Shown: positions 10,500 through 22,799 of the stretch, one piece after another
How the letters are laid out: each line of letters begins with the position of its first letter
Position numbering within the stretch: position 1 is the first letter of the stretch
Source of the DNA: Trichinella spiralis
Taxonomy: Eukaryota > Nematoda > Enoplea > Trichinellida > Trichinellidae
Assembly: GCA_000181795.3 (NCBI GenBank)
Contig: CM012953.1
Location: 3,929,923 to 3,993,922 of the forward strand
Reading direction: 5' to 3'
DNA length: 64,000 nucleotides
Made by a program: the position numbers and the translations under genes
The notes under the pieces: model-generated
What the model saw: the letters and a program-made list of their open reading frames with translations, nothing else
Database searches by the model: none
Told to the model about the DNA's origin: nothing

Positions 10500-13190
10500 T
10501 TAAATTTTCTGAATTTCAAATAGTTGTATATGTGAATCGTACCAAATCGGCGGATCTGTATTGCGCAAATAGATCACACCCCAAAGATAAATTCTGAACC
10601 ATTCGTTTGTGCCACTGTTGCTCTGGTATTTACGGATCAGTATCGGATGAGGAACCGGTAACAAACCGACCAACGTACCGTGCTGGAGAAATTTCAACAC
10701 TTCACCTTCGTCGGTCAACATACGGTCAATGCAAATTTTCTCCACTTGCGGAACCAACACTTGCAACAAGCGCATCACCGTTTGCATAGGGAGTTTCTGC
10801 TTCCAATTATCCACCCATTTCTGCGTAGGGGTCCAGGATTCGCTGGTTCCACTATCACTTTTCGAACTGCCGGCTTTGTTCGACGTTGGCAACACCAAAC
10901 TGGCCACTCCTTCCTGCAAACCGGAGGCGCCTCTCTCAGTCATCGCATTCACATTCGGTGTCTTTGCCAATGAAGCGCTCAAACCGTGGTGACTCTGCTT
11001 TGCTTCAGCTTCTCCTTCTGCTGCTGCTGCTGTTTCTTCTTGTGTTTGGGACAACTTCGTCCCCGCCTCTTGCTGCCCTCCTTGATCTGGACACTGCTCG
11101 TCGTTGCTACTTTCAGTTGGCGTCTTCATGTCAGGCAATGTATTTTTGCTGCCAGTTTGTCGTTTGCGTGATTTCAACGCCACCGAAATCGACGAATCAT
11201 CAGAAGCCAAATTGGCCAATTGATAAAATACTTGACGTTTTCGGATTATTGTATAGACCAAATTATAATTGCCATCAAATTGATATTGGATAATATTGTT
11301 GAATATTTCCAAAAGGAAAAAGACCATGTGGTGATTGTTCGGTGCAGCGTATAGATACCAAGGCGTGCTGAACACTTCCAACAGATGAAGCAACTTGCTA
11401 GCAGCTACCATCGACATCGATTTCAAGTACGGTGACACGTTGACAATGATCGTCAACAGACATTCGAACAAGCTTTGCAATTTTCCATTACCGGAAGTGA
11501 TCAATTTGTGAAAAACAATAATCAACAAATCTGCGTGGGTTCCGGTAAACAATGGAATATCCATAGCCACTCGTGCTGTATAGGATTTGTTCAAACGAAC
11601 GCCGAAATTTCTCTCACCACTCAGCAACAGTATCACAAAAACGCCCATGTGCACTAAGCCAGCTCGTGCTAAAATTGAAGCCAAATAAATAAATAAATAT
11701 ATATATATATATATTATTCCATTTACTTACTTTGGTCATTACGTGAATCATTCAAATAATACAAAATTGGAACCAATATGTCAAGAACAGCGCTACTTTT
11801 CAAAACATGAAAAAGAAATTTCTAAAAACAAATAATAATAATATAATGTTGCTCATATTTATGAAACAAATAGTTGGAAAGGATGCAATTTAAATTTAAA
11901 AAAGGGGAAAAACAAAAATTACCCTGTTGTAATCACAACATTTCCAAAACAGTACCAACAGTTCTTGATGAAAAGCAACTTTCTTACACGAATTTGGCAA
12001 ATAAGTTTGGGTGAGTGGATTATTCAACAATCGTGAAAAGCCTCTCAATATAAATTCGAAATCCTAAAAGTGGAAATTACAAATTATTACACTGGTCCAA
12101 TTATGAGAACAATTCTACATCCATCCAATCAAAATCAGTCACCTCATCTCGATGGACTCTCGACAAATAACTGATGAAAAGATTTTCATTGCTAAAAATT
12201 GCCTGAAATAAAATTAGAAATTGCAAAAATTATTATTTCACAATAAACGTTGCACATTCATTCATTCATTCATACTTCATCTTCTTCGTGTGTGACAGTG
12301 GAATCGCCTCCATTTTGATCCAAAGTTGCAACCAAAACTTGAAGAGCCACCTCCACCAACGGACCTCGACAATCGGAAAACAGCAGATGATTGTACGGTA
12401 GCCCGTAGCCGATTGGATCGTAAGAAAAGACAACGTTCATCAAGCTTGTGAATAATGGCAAAACATGCCTGTTTTCGGCGGATGTGAAATTCGTTAGCCA
12501 AAAGTTTTCATATCCTGACTGAATAGCCGCATTCGACTGATACATGACGTCGGATAAACAAGTCAACAGCAGACGAAGCAGCTCAGTCCGGTTGCAATCG
12601 TACTGAGGATTGTGCGGGGGTGAAATGGCAAAACCGATCCCAGCTTCCCATATGTATTCACAGCTGTCGATGGATTTCAAATTTTCCACCGTTTCCGGAC
12701 CCTTCTTCGACGAGCTCACGGTGAAATCTGGACAGAAGAGCAAATCACACAGTGAATTGAGCAGCAACTTTCCAAGTGGAGGCGTGTCCCCATCTGAACC
12801 TCCACTGGAACCTGGCGTTGAAACATTAGACCAAAAATATCCACGCCAGTCTGGATCTTCAAATATGAACGGCAAGAGACGAGTCAATATGCGGACGCAG
12901 TTCAAAATTTCTTGCTGGTCATTCACCGTATGCGAGCTAGTCTGACAAGCTTGAGACAACCGCTCCACCGCCTTGTAGCACAGCGTGGCCAAATTGTTCG
13001 GCGCATGCTCTCTCAGTTGTCGAATCTCTTCGGACTGAATCAGCGAAAAAATATCTTGCACTTGTTTGATGCTGTTCGGCTGCCAAAATTGTTCCCAAAA
13101 TACATCATCCGACGGTTCGACAGACTTCTTTGTCGACGTCAATTCCACCACCGCTTTGCGGAAATTCAGCTTACTGTCGCTGCCGCCCAT
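10500..13190 (-). CDS. HID1: HID1, Golgi-associated dense-core vesicle and dauer-formation factor
   Basis: Conserved peripheral membrane protein of the medial/trans-Golgi needed for neuropeptide sorting (hid-1 in C. elegans). Minus-strand exons: 13190-12276, 12202-12143, 12063-11923, 11821-11731, 11668-10500, about 791 residues against 788 in human. It starts MGGSDSKLNFRKAV: glycine 2 in this context is the known N-myristoylation site. Strong matches include EDPDWRGYFWS, LDSCEYIWEAGIGFA, YGLPYNHLLFSDCR, LLSGERNFGVRLNKSY, FTGTHADLLI and HGTLVGLLPVPHPILIRK. The variable acidic, Q-rich linker before WTPTQKWVDNWKQKLP is shorter and different from vertebrates. Splice phases all agree. Confidence 0.95.
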
Positions 13191-14645
13191 TCACTTTTAC
13201 CCAAAGAGAATAGAATTCAATATTTCCATTGTTCACTGATTTTTATCATCTGAAATTTTATTTAAAAAATACACCTCAACAAAATTTATTATTACAAATC
13301 ATAAAAATGATATCTGAACACAGTACACGATACGTTTTCCTTTTCAACAAATCAATTAATTGCTTAATTTTACAGTAATCTACAGTTCACAATTCTCATT
13401 TGAAAAGAACATCACATATCATGCTCATGACTAAACGATCTATAATATAATAAAAACTGTGCAGATGCACACAGTTTGAACAATGTTATTCACAACAGAG
13501 ATTAATAAAAAAACAAAATGATCCAATTATCTGCATAACAATTAAATACATGTAAATTAATTTAAAATTAGAAAGTACGAAAACAGAATTCAGCTGCTGT
13601 CCACACGTTGTAAAATAAATCTTTAATAATCTTAATTCATTTTTATACAACGCTACAAACCACAAATACAAATGCACATGATCATAAAAAATTTCCATTA
13701 ACACATTTCAATTTGTTACTAAAAGTAAAATTCAACCAGAAAACTCTAATAAACACTAATAACAAAAACTGTAAAAACTTTTCCCATTAAAATAAAACAA
13801 AACTGCATCAACACAGAAAATAAAAATAAGACACGCCATTTAAAGTAGTGATACAAACACAATTAACATAATCAATATGTACCTATTAAACTAATTTAAC
13901 TACATGCTAAGAAACATATGCTTTCTTTGATGCAAATAATGCTACTAATTGCAATTTAATAATTCTTTAACATACTCATTCCAAAAAATAAGCAAAAAGC
14001 TTACTTGTTCATTGACAATTCTGAAACAAAATGGGAAAAATTAGCAATGATTTCTCCAAAGCATCATCCTAAAATAAAGGCATCAAGGACTACAGTAACA
14101 TATGACAAACAGGTATAAATGTATACTGTGCTATTCAAATAAACCAAATTGCGCACAAATAACACTTCCTACATTATATACTATACGGTAAATGACATTT
14201 GAAAATTCATAAAATTAAATAAAACTAAATAATACGTTCGGATAACATAATTTACTAAATGAAAATTTCAGGTTTAGGTGTGATACTTCGGTCCGTTCTG
14301 CTCGTCATTTTTTTCTTCCTACCTTTTATTGACTTCAGTAGATTTTTTTCACAAGTTAGTTTCAATCACTTGTAGAATATTAAAAAATTTCAAAAACCGC
14401 AGTTAACACCAGCGTGATTTATAATATCTTTATTAAGCTGAAAGATTTCATAAATAAATAACAGCAAGAAAAAGTGTGAAATAATTTCCTTGCAGATTTG
14501 TGGTTCAAGACTAAATACTCATATCTGTTATATATTCTTTTGATTCAGATGTTTAAAAAAAGCATTTCATTCTTATGTTATATGAACATATAAAAGATTA
14601 AATCGCCAGCATTCTTGACGCTGCAAATTAAATATTCGTGGAAAT
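13191..14645. other. Intergenic stretch upstream of HID1, no gene found
   Basis: About 1.45 kb, strongly AT-rich, stops in all frames. It should hold the HID1 promoter and the SF3A3 3' UTR. A 72-codon minus-strand frame at 13486-13704 looks like chance. I see nothing else. Confidence 0.4.
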
Positions 14646-16840
14646 TCAAAGTAAACCTTGACGCCTCAAATCTTCATATGTTTTCTTGTTGACAACATTT
14701 CCAAGTGAATCTTCGTATTCCTCTTCGACTTCAGCTTTGAATCGTACACTTTCTTTCTCTTCTCTGAGTTTATTCCACACTGAAATACAAGTAACAGTGT
14801 TCACCATAAAGTAATAATAACAAGTATTCTGCTTATAAATAGTAAAAGAATTATCTCACAGTCCAAAGCATCAGAAATTGAAGTAATATTGGCAAAATGA
14901 GCTGTATTGGGAATTCCAAGACAACGCATACCATGGGCATGTCGCCATTCCTAAATGAAAAAATAATTAACAACATCACCAATATAAATAAATAAACAGT
15001 ATTTACCGAAAAATGTTTCTGAAATGCTTTTGGTCCTTTGTAAACTTGATTACCACAAATTTCGCAAGGGAAGCTCAAGTTTAACCCATGCAGCTTGTAC
15101 AACCAATATGGAATAGGCTAAAAGCAAATGTCGCCATATAATTTTCTGTACAATACGATCCACTTCATAAAATGACATCAACTTACTTTTCCATCCCAAC
15201 CAAGAGGCAAATTTTTTGGATTATATGGTATATCTTCTTCTTCTTGTTCATCTGAAATGTTGCCAATTTCTTCCTCATCTTCTTCATATTCACCAAAAAC
15301 ACGAGCCTGCTTTCGTTCAACATTTTCTCTAGTCGCTTTTCTTAAATCCTTAAATGAAACACTTCGTAAAAATATTCACTTTCATCATTACAATGTAATC
15401 ATACTTCCACTTGCTGTGCAAAATATGCCAACTGCGCCTCCATTTTGGCAATTTCCTTCTGCCGATCACGTTCACGTTTCATTTGTTCAGCTGCGCTAGT
15501 CTTAGCAAACAGTGAAGAGTCAATTTCATCAGATGTTTTGCCTTTTGTAGAAAATAAGCGCTGTGCTCTTTCGTCAAGCGTGCTTAAAAATTTCACTTTA
15601 CAAAAATCACGAAACATATATACAATAAAAAACTTTCAATATTATACCCTCCGCATTTCAGTCCCAGTGCCATAAGGGCAGATTTCAGTCGATTCAAACC
15701 AACTGTTTTCAGTTCTTCAACCGTCTGGAAAGGCGTCAGATCTAAAAAGGCCCCGCTGTGGGAAAGAGCACTAACAGATTCTTTCGGCCATCCAGGAAAA
15801 GTCCCTTCTTCCCACTGATTTTCAAATTCTTGCTCAGCTTTCACTAAATCCTATAATAAAAATTCTTTTTCTTAACAACTGCATAAATGCACGCGTCATT
15901 AAACAAACTTCGGATATGTCAAGCAATGGCTTGACCCGTGCAATGACATCGACCAAATAATCCATGAGAAAACCTAAATATGCTCGATATTCTGCATTTT
16001 TCTTGCTTTTAGGAATGCTTTGAACGTCATCAAACGTATTAATATATGTTATATAGTCAACTCTCTGCAATTTAAACAACAATTTAGGAAAAAAACAAAT
16101 AAATAAAATTAAAATCACCTCTACACCCTTTAAATTGATAAATTTATCATAGCATTCGTGCAAATCTAAAAATCGTCCATAACCTTCTTCATCTGTAAAT
16201 TCAACCAAATCCGCATCATTTCTAAAAATGTTCAACAAGCTTGGTGGTAATTTGATTTTCTGTCATTATATATATACTGATATAAATCGTTCCCATTTTC
16301 CGTAAAACGTTGAAATTCAACAGATAACGGAATCACAATTTCATTAGGCGCATTACGATGAGCCTCTTTTAGCCGTCGAAAACGAGTGTAAAACTCGGCA
16401 AACTCATTGGGTCCACTAACTGCATTAATTTCAGCCTTTCGCAATCCATCTTCATCCACATAAACATCTTTCAGTCGCAGTGTTGACTCCAAATATTGCT
16501 AAATAAAATCACATAAGAATATAATTTATTTAAAAGTTTTAAGTCAAATTTATTTCACTGCTTTAAAAACAAAATATAGGCCACATAAATCACAACTAAA
16601 GAACAACTGAACTTACATCCACAAACACTTTCAAACGATGTTCTGAATTCACTCTTTCCTTGTACTAAAATAATATCACAGTTTATTTTGTTAAAATAAA
16701 AAAATATATATATATAGATAACAATAAATGACTATATTTACAGAATTTTTAGTTCTCAATGATTCGCGAACCATTGCGCAGATAATTCGCTCACGCTCTT
16801 CGTGCAAACGACGCTGAACTTCCAAAGGCGATTCAGTCAT
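14646..16840 (-). CDS. SF3A3: Splicing factor 3A subunit 3 (SF3a60)
   Basis: Subunit of the SF3A complex that helps build the 17S U2 snRNP and the pre-spliceosome. Minus-strand exons: 16840-16742, 16664-16617, 16498-16278, 16221-16119, 16064-15909, 15850-15648, 15582-15405, 15348-15187, 15117-15007, 14950-14860, 14779-14646; they join to 501 residues, the human length as I recall it. Landmarks in order: [102 protein letters not shown], then the matrin-type C2H2 zinc finger [19 protein letters not shown] and [16 protein letters not shown]. It ends [11 protein letters not shown]. Confidence 0.96.
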
Positions 16841-18000
16841 TTTCTACAGTAAATTCAATAAAATTAAAAATTAAAATAATTCAAATTAAAAAAAAAACAA
16901 AAAACTAAGTGAGAGTAAATTAAATTTCGCAAATTATAAACACTCAATTCACAAGCATTTCACATAACTGCAAAAGCACCTATAACTACTGCACAATGAA
17001 ATGTGTATGTCTTCAGCTATGGAAGAATAATGATATAATTATAAAAATCAACAGTGCATAAATACGCTACATAAGTTACACAAACTTCACAATTAACCAA
17101 AATTAACACTACTCAAAACATTTAATTACAAAAACTAAAAACAAACTAAGGTATTATTGTGATCTACAGTAAACTAAAGTTAATTTTTTAATTAAGTGAA
17201 AATGATAATTGTTTTTAAAAAATGTGCTAAAAATTAATTTTAATTAATTTTCGTGTTAAAACTCAATAATATATTTTTTTTTTATTATAATTATGTTGTT
17301 AAGAATTTTTTGTTTAACCTTGTAAATCTCTTTTGTAGGTGGACTGTAAGTTTTTATTTATAAATTATTCAAACAGTGTCGTAGAATTCAATTTATTTCA
17401 ATATTATACAGTTGAATCAAAAAACGGGGAATGAGACAGTAACTAACGAGTGATTCAAGCATCTGCATGGATAACTTTCTTGCTTGTGTTCCCTCCTCCC
17501 TCCAGACAACAGCAAAGGAACAGTCAAGCGTTTGGATAGATAGCTAGTATATATATCGACGAATATCAAACGGAAACGCAAATATTTACATTATAATTAA
17601 CATGCAGGCTTTTTTGCAGCACTGACAGCAAGATAAGGCATTGTGCGCTTGATTTACTGCCAATATGAAGCACAGAAAAAGCGTATTTTGCGTATGTTAT
17701 TACGATTTATATTGCGCGATGTTATGTGTCAGTTATTATTACGATTTGTTACGATGTTATGTGATCAGAAATATATTTGAAAGAGCACTCAGGAACATAT
17801 TACAGTAGCACCAGCAGTCAATGCCCAGTTTGTAGGTAATGTGCGTGCGAAGTATGCGTGTGCGTTATATATATACATATTTTTCTTGTTACTCTGTTGT
17901 CATTACAAATAAACTCTCTGCACGCATTAATCACTACTCACGCACAACAGTCTACTAGGATCCAAGTCTAATATAGTAACGCATGAATATGTGATACTAT

Positions 18001-18118
18001 TGATGCAAATTGTTACATACGGGAAATGACTGTTGGTTAAAAATATTGGTATTGGAAATGAACTGTCATATTCAAAAATATCTTATAGCTAGTACGACAA
18101 CGCTCAGTAATGGAAATC
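18001..18118. repeat. Diverged direct repeat, copy 1
   Basis: Matches 19720-19835 in the same orientation. Shared words in order: TGATGCA-ATTGTT, CATACGGGAAATG versus CATGCGGAAAATG, TTAAAAATA-TGGTATTG, AGTACGACAA versus GGTACAACAA, and CAGTAATGGAAAT versus GAGTAATGGAAAT. Compared by eye; identity not computed. Confidence 0.75.
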
Positions 18119-18632
18119 ATGTTCATCACAATATGAGCATTAACGTTATTCCATTCTAGAGAAAATAGCTTCACTACAGAATAAAAACTGACACTTGTTG
18201 TTAGATTCAAAACTGCTACTCCGTATTCGATGAAAATGGCTTTGCTGTGGGAAATGTTCTATGTAAGAACCAAGAGTTCGCCTTTTATGCTCAGGTTCGA
18301 CTGCCTGCCAAACTCATTTGACATGCGGGAAGAGTAGTGGACTGTTCTGTTTTATTGTCCAACCGTTGATATGGTTACTCAAGAGGGCAATCGCGTTGGT
18401 TAAATACAAGTAGTTTCAAGCAAACTCAGACAAATACACGCTCGTTTATTCGGTACAAGTACAGGCTAGAGATGCGCACAACTTCGACAGCAACGAACAT
18501 TCTGGAAGTTGAACTTTACAGTTCCCAAACTTAACTTCCACTTTTAGAGAAGCTCCTAGCGTGTGTAATGATTCGTCTTACTGCTCCTGGTTTCAGGAAA
18601 ACGTTCCTGTATTTTTTCATACGGTTCATCCA

Positions 18633-18652
18633 GAGGAAAGATACCTTTCCTC
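18633..18652. repeat. Perfect 8-bp inverted repeat with a 4-nt loop
   Basis: GAGGAAAG, loop ATAC, then CTTTCCTC. It could form a small hairpin. Possibly chance; function unknown. Confidence 0.5.
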
Positions 18653-19184
18653 ATATTTCAACCAGGCAGAGGATCACGCGCACAGCCGTATCCCGCCAAT
18701 GTCGTTATGAACAATTTTCCTACATCAGGTTCCTTTTTATTGGTGTGATTCTCAATTGGAATCGATATTGTTTTTATTTATTGTTAAAATATTTATTATT
18801 GACAATTTCTTTAATAAAATTTGTGTTATTTTTTAATTATCTAACATATTTTTTCTGCCATTTATTACAAATTAAATAGAATAATGACAATTAATGGTAA
18901 AATTACTGCATTTAATTATTTTTTGTAAATACTGCTGCATCAGTATTATTTATATTGCTTCTCAAGAAAGTCTACCTCATATCATTTATTTTATAATTAT
19001 TCAGCATTTATGGTTACTTTTGTTTTAATTTATTTATTTATGCTTATATTTTAAGCAAACTTAAATGAAAAGCTGTAGGCTGTAGGTAGTGATGCCTCTT
19101 GTAAAAACAAGAATTCGAGTATTATTAATGTTAAAATCATTTTTTAAAAATACCATTAAATAACAAAAAACAAGTAAAGAGAAA

Positions 19185-19307
19185 ATGGCGCACATTGTCG
19201 AACATGTTCTTCAAAACCGTTGGCCAGATCAACCAAATCAGCTTCCTTTCGAATCAACCGCTGCATATAAAATATGCACCGACTGCATGCGGCAAATATC
19301 CTTTTGA
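19185..19307 (+). CDS. Candidate 40-residue short open reading frame, unidentified
   Basis: ATG (context AAAATGG) opens a frame reading MAHIVEHVLQNRWPDQPNQL and continuing with balanced composition to a CTDCMRQISF end. This is unusual for AT-rich noncoding DNA here. It could be a peptide gene, or the first exon of a small gene: a GC donor at 19290-19291 (CATGCG/GCAAAT) and a good acceptor at about 19350 (TTATTTCAG) would add a short second exon. No family recognised. Confidence 0.22.
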   Translation: MAHIVEHVLQNRWPDQPNQLPFESTAAYKICTDCMRQISF

Positions 19308-19719
19308 AATGTTACTAACGGATTTCAATACTGCAGATTTTTTATTTCAGAAGTTTGAAATTCAGTGGACTGACTATATAGAAAAATAAGTTTTACCTTT
19401 GATGTGTATTTAATAATTTTTAAAAGTATAAAAGTTTTAAAGTTCTTTTACCTATGAGATGTTATATATCGCTAGCATTCCTGATTAGGTATTATTAGCT
19501 GAAATCCTGAGCTATTTATACCAAAAAGAATGTATTTACGTCAGAACAAGTTACAAGTAAATCCGCTTCAGCACAGTCAATTCAAAGTATAAAAGTGATG
19601 CAAATCTTTCGTCAGTTTAACTAAAAGAAAATCTATGGAGCAGTAATCGACACAAAATACGCTAAACCTATTATTATCAACGATTTCTTTTTCTATAAAT
19701 GTGTTATTTGTTTTACTTT

Positions 19720-19835
19720 GATGCACATTGTTTCATGCGGAAAATGGCTGTCGCTTAAAAATACTGGTATTGAGAATAAAGTGTTAAATTAAAATGTATA
19801 TCTGAGTTGGTACAACAATACCGAGTAATGGAAAT
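19720..19835. repeat. Diverged direct repeat, copy 2
   Basis: Second copy of the element at 18001-18118, about 1.7 kb downstream in the same orientation, with small indels. No terminal repeats or target-site duplication could be defined. Confidence 0.75.
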
Positions 19836-20346
19836 GTTGAGGTCTAGTGACAAGATGTAAGAACCTGATGTAAGAAAATTATTCATAACAACAATGGCGG
19901 GATAGGGCTGTGCGCGTGACCTTCTGCCTACGTGAAATGTTGAAAATAGTATTACCGGGTAATGTAGTTGACATAGCTCTACTATGTGCTCTCATTGGGG
20001 TACTTAAATTCGTGAATTTCCCGGGACTGATTTGCCTCAAATTTTATTACTTGACGTTGCAATTATTAAAAGGGAACTGTGAAATTAAATTTCCAGGGCA
20101 TTCTTTACATGAAAGCCATTTTCAACCGAATTCAACGTAAATACTTTACGAATCTGCGACTAGACCACTTGCATTTAGCATTTGAAGTAAAGAAACAAAA
20201 CATCAATAACTTTTCATTTATTTATTAATTAAACTGTTGCTTTGTATTTACGCATCGGTTATTGATAATTAAATGTCAAAACCTGCATGGAACAGAAACA
20301 AAAATTTAAAATATTTTATTTAAATAATAATTGCATAAAGGGCAAA

Positions 20347-20840
20347 TTATTCTGGGTATATTTTCGTATCTGTTTCGGTGGGCGGTGATACCAATATAAC
20401 CCCATCTCCACGAATAAAAAGCATTGGAAAAGTACGAGTATTCTTCTAGAAAAAAAAGTGTCAGTATAAAATTTTACATGAAAATATATATTACAGTATA
20501 AACTTCTTCATAAGTTTCATCGTCTATTTCAACAATTGTTTCTATTTCTTCCACATCACCTAGCACCATGTTCAAATGCTGATCATAAGCCTAAAAACAC
20601 ATCTTGCTATATAAATATCACTTAAGAGTTGATTTGCGATTACATGCAGACGACCACGTAATTCCCGATTGCTTCTCAGCTTCACAAAGATCCGTTCATC
20701 GAGGCTAAGACGAACAAGATCCATTGGCTCCTCAACAGTAGTACTGTGTTGTTTCTGAAACGGTGCGCAGACAAACATTAAAACTTTCATCTGCATTGAA
20801 TTTAAAAAATACTTACAGACGATTTCTCATCTTCAGTCAT
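20347..20840 (-). CDS. LSM3: U6 snRNA-associated Sm-like protein LSm3
   Basis: Component of the LSm2-8 ring on U6 snRNA and the LSm1-7 mRNA-decay ring. Minus-strand exons: 20840-20817, 20754-20644, 20590-20495, 20445-20347, 109 residues. The Sm1 motif is [20 protein letters not shown] followed by [20 protein letters not shown]. The Sm2 motif is [15 protein letters not shown]. The start gives MTEDEKSS, a short acidic leader. It is divergent with POLR3F. Confidence 0.95.
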
Positions 20841-21617
20841 TTCATTAAAATTTTCAAATTGTTCTTAAAATAAAAATATAAACAGCTATCAATTTCGTAA
20901 AGAAACAAAATAACAGAAAAAGGCTACAAAAAGAATACATTTAAAAAATCATATATACGAACAGAACATTATAATTATAACCGCGAATGCAAAATCATTC
21001 TACAAACTAAACTACAACTTAAATATTACCAACCCAAACACCATCTTTAAAACTAAAGAATGCAAAAATAAAATTCTTGGTGCGTATACTGTAACTGTTA
21101 TTCAAGTTTCAATTTTTCAGTTTAAAATTAATTCATTTAATTGTTAAATAATTAGTTTATGCAACAATTAAAGCAATTAAATAATTAATAAAACGTATTA
21201 TGCATGTAAAGAAAATTTTATGTTCATATAAAAAGCTAATGTATGAATCATATTATTGGCTATTAACGCTGTCCTGAATACAAAATTGAGTGCCTTACTT
21301 TATTAATTTCACAAAAATAATTTATTAATTTAGTGTGCTTTGAAAAATGATTTCAAAGTCACAATATCACGTAAAAAGTATATTAACCAGAAAACATAAA
21401 TATTGTAAATCAGAATTACAGTATACTCATTTAAAGTTAGATGTGATAAATTAAATAGTAATGTAATCTTCATTTTAATGAAAATTATTTACACCATTAT
21501 ATATAAATATATACAATGCATTTCGGATGATACAAAATTATGTTCCTTGATTATCGTTACCTACAGGAATTGTATTTTTTACCAGCGACAAATAATTTAG
21601 CAATAATAAACGTCGTG
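20841..21617. promoter_or_regulatory. Divergent intergenic region between LSM3 and POLR3F
   Basis: 777 bp between two start codons pointing apart. Very AT-rich; no motif stands out. A bidirectional promoter is inferred from the layout. Confidence 0.3.
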
Positions 21618-22760
21618 ATGTACGCTAATGCAAATATTACATCTGAAATAAAATCCGAAAGAACCGATAAATTGTTACAATCTGAATCTTCTGGACGTTT
21701 TACATTTAAAGAAAAAATACTTGAAGTGATTAAAAGATATCCAAATGGTTGCCCAGACAGTGTTTTGAGATCGGAAATTTCAGCGAAGGAAGTGAAAGAC
21801 ATGGCTAATTCTATAAATGAATTGTTAGCTGAACATCGAATCGATCTTCTGAAAAGTGGAAACGAAATTTATTATAAATTCATTAGCGAAAGTGCTGTTG
21901 TGGACTCAATGATACCTTTGGATCCGTTGGAAAAGTTACTTTACCAGTTAATTGCGGACGCTAAAAATATGGGAATTTGGATTGGAGATCTGAAGACCAA
22001 ATCAAACATTCCTCACAGGCGTTTGATGAAAGTAATACGTTCTATGGAAAATCGGAAAATGATCAAAACATACCATTCTATGGCCCATTCAAGGAAAAAA
22101 GTTTGCGTGCTCTATGATTTACAGCCTCATCCTACGATAGTCGGTGGTTCCTTTTTCACTGATGAAATGTTTGATACCGAATTTTTGGCTTCAATATCTG
22201 AATACTGCCTGAAATTTTTGAAATCCAAAGCTGACAGCGCCAGCCACTTTCCAACGTTTATCAATCGAATGAATAAACGTAATGCTACTGTAGAAGAGGT
22301 TAGGAAATTTCATTTTTATCTTTCGCATTGTTGACAGTACTTTTTACTGGAGTATAAATATCATACGTAGCATCTTAATCCTGGAATTAATGTTAGAAAA
22401 TTTAAATTTATAATTATAAAAGTTCATCCAATTATTATTTTATCGTACTTGTTAAATTATTTATTAACGTAGAACGTTTTTTAGATTTGGCAGTTTCTTT
22501 GCAATTCAAAAATATTAAATGTGAACCTTAGCCAGATAGAAGTGGAACGTGTTTTGGAAAATCTGGTGCATGATTCACAAATTGAAAAGAAATTTGAAAA
22601 TGCTAGGCCAGTATATTTTTTAGCAAAGCCATTGGAAAGGAATCAGGGTATTTTGCATTCTCCATGTTTAAGCTGTGAAATAGCGCTAGACTGTGTTAAA
22701 GGTGGAACAATATCGCCTAACACTTGCCAGTATTTTTCAGATTGGCTTTTAGATGAATGA
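21618..22760 (+). CDS. POLR3F: RNA polymerase III subunit RPC6 (RPC39)
   Basis: Subunit of the Pol III RPC3-RPC6-RPC7 trimer used for initiation and open-complex formation. Exons: 21618-22298 and 22485-22760, about 318 residues against 316 in human. Two winged-helix regions are readable (RFTFKEKILEVIKRYPNGC; LLYQLIADAKNMGIWIGDLK), then KKVCVLYDLQPHPTIVGGSF, and across the junction VEE-IWQFLCNSKILNVNLS. Four C-terminal cysteines (CLSCEIALDC, then C in SPNTCQY) match the Fe-S cluster ligands of the family. An in-frame upstream ATG at 21540 exists, but acceptor-like AGs lie between; the 21618 start fits family length. The stop is 39 bp from the converging PIGK stop. Confidence 0.93.
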
Positions 22761-22799
22761 ATGGTTTATTGAATAAAAGCTCAAAATGTATAACTGTTT

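Larger units (their letters stand above)
16841..20346. other. Gene-poor 3.5 kb region between SF3A3 and LSM3
   Basis: No recognisable gene. It holds a diverged direct duplication (18001-18118 and 19720-19835), a perfect 8-bp hairpin at 18633-18652, and a candidate short frame at 19185-19307, each listed separately. The part from about 17400 to 18720 is less AT-rich than its surroundings. It could hold an unrecognised noncoding RNA or an old mobile-element remnant. Confidence 0.4.

Noticed and set aside
10607-11293. Plus-strand frames of 60-135 codons within HID1
   Set aside because: Antisense shadows of the long HID1 last exon.
18233-18340. 35-codon plus-strand frame starting MKMALLWEMF
   Set aside because: Short, no recognisable family and not shared by the duplicated copy nearby; weaker than the candidate at 19185.
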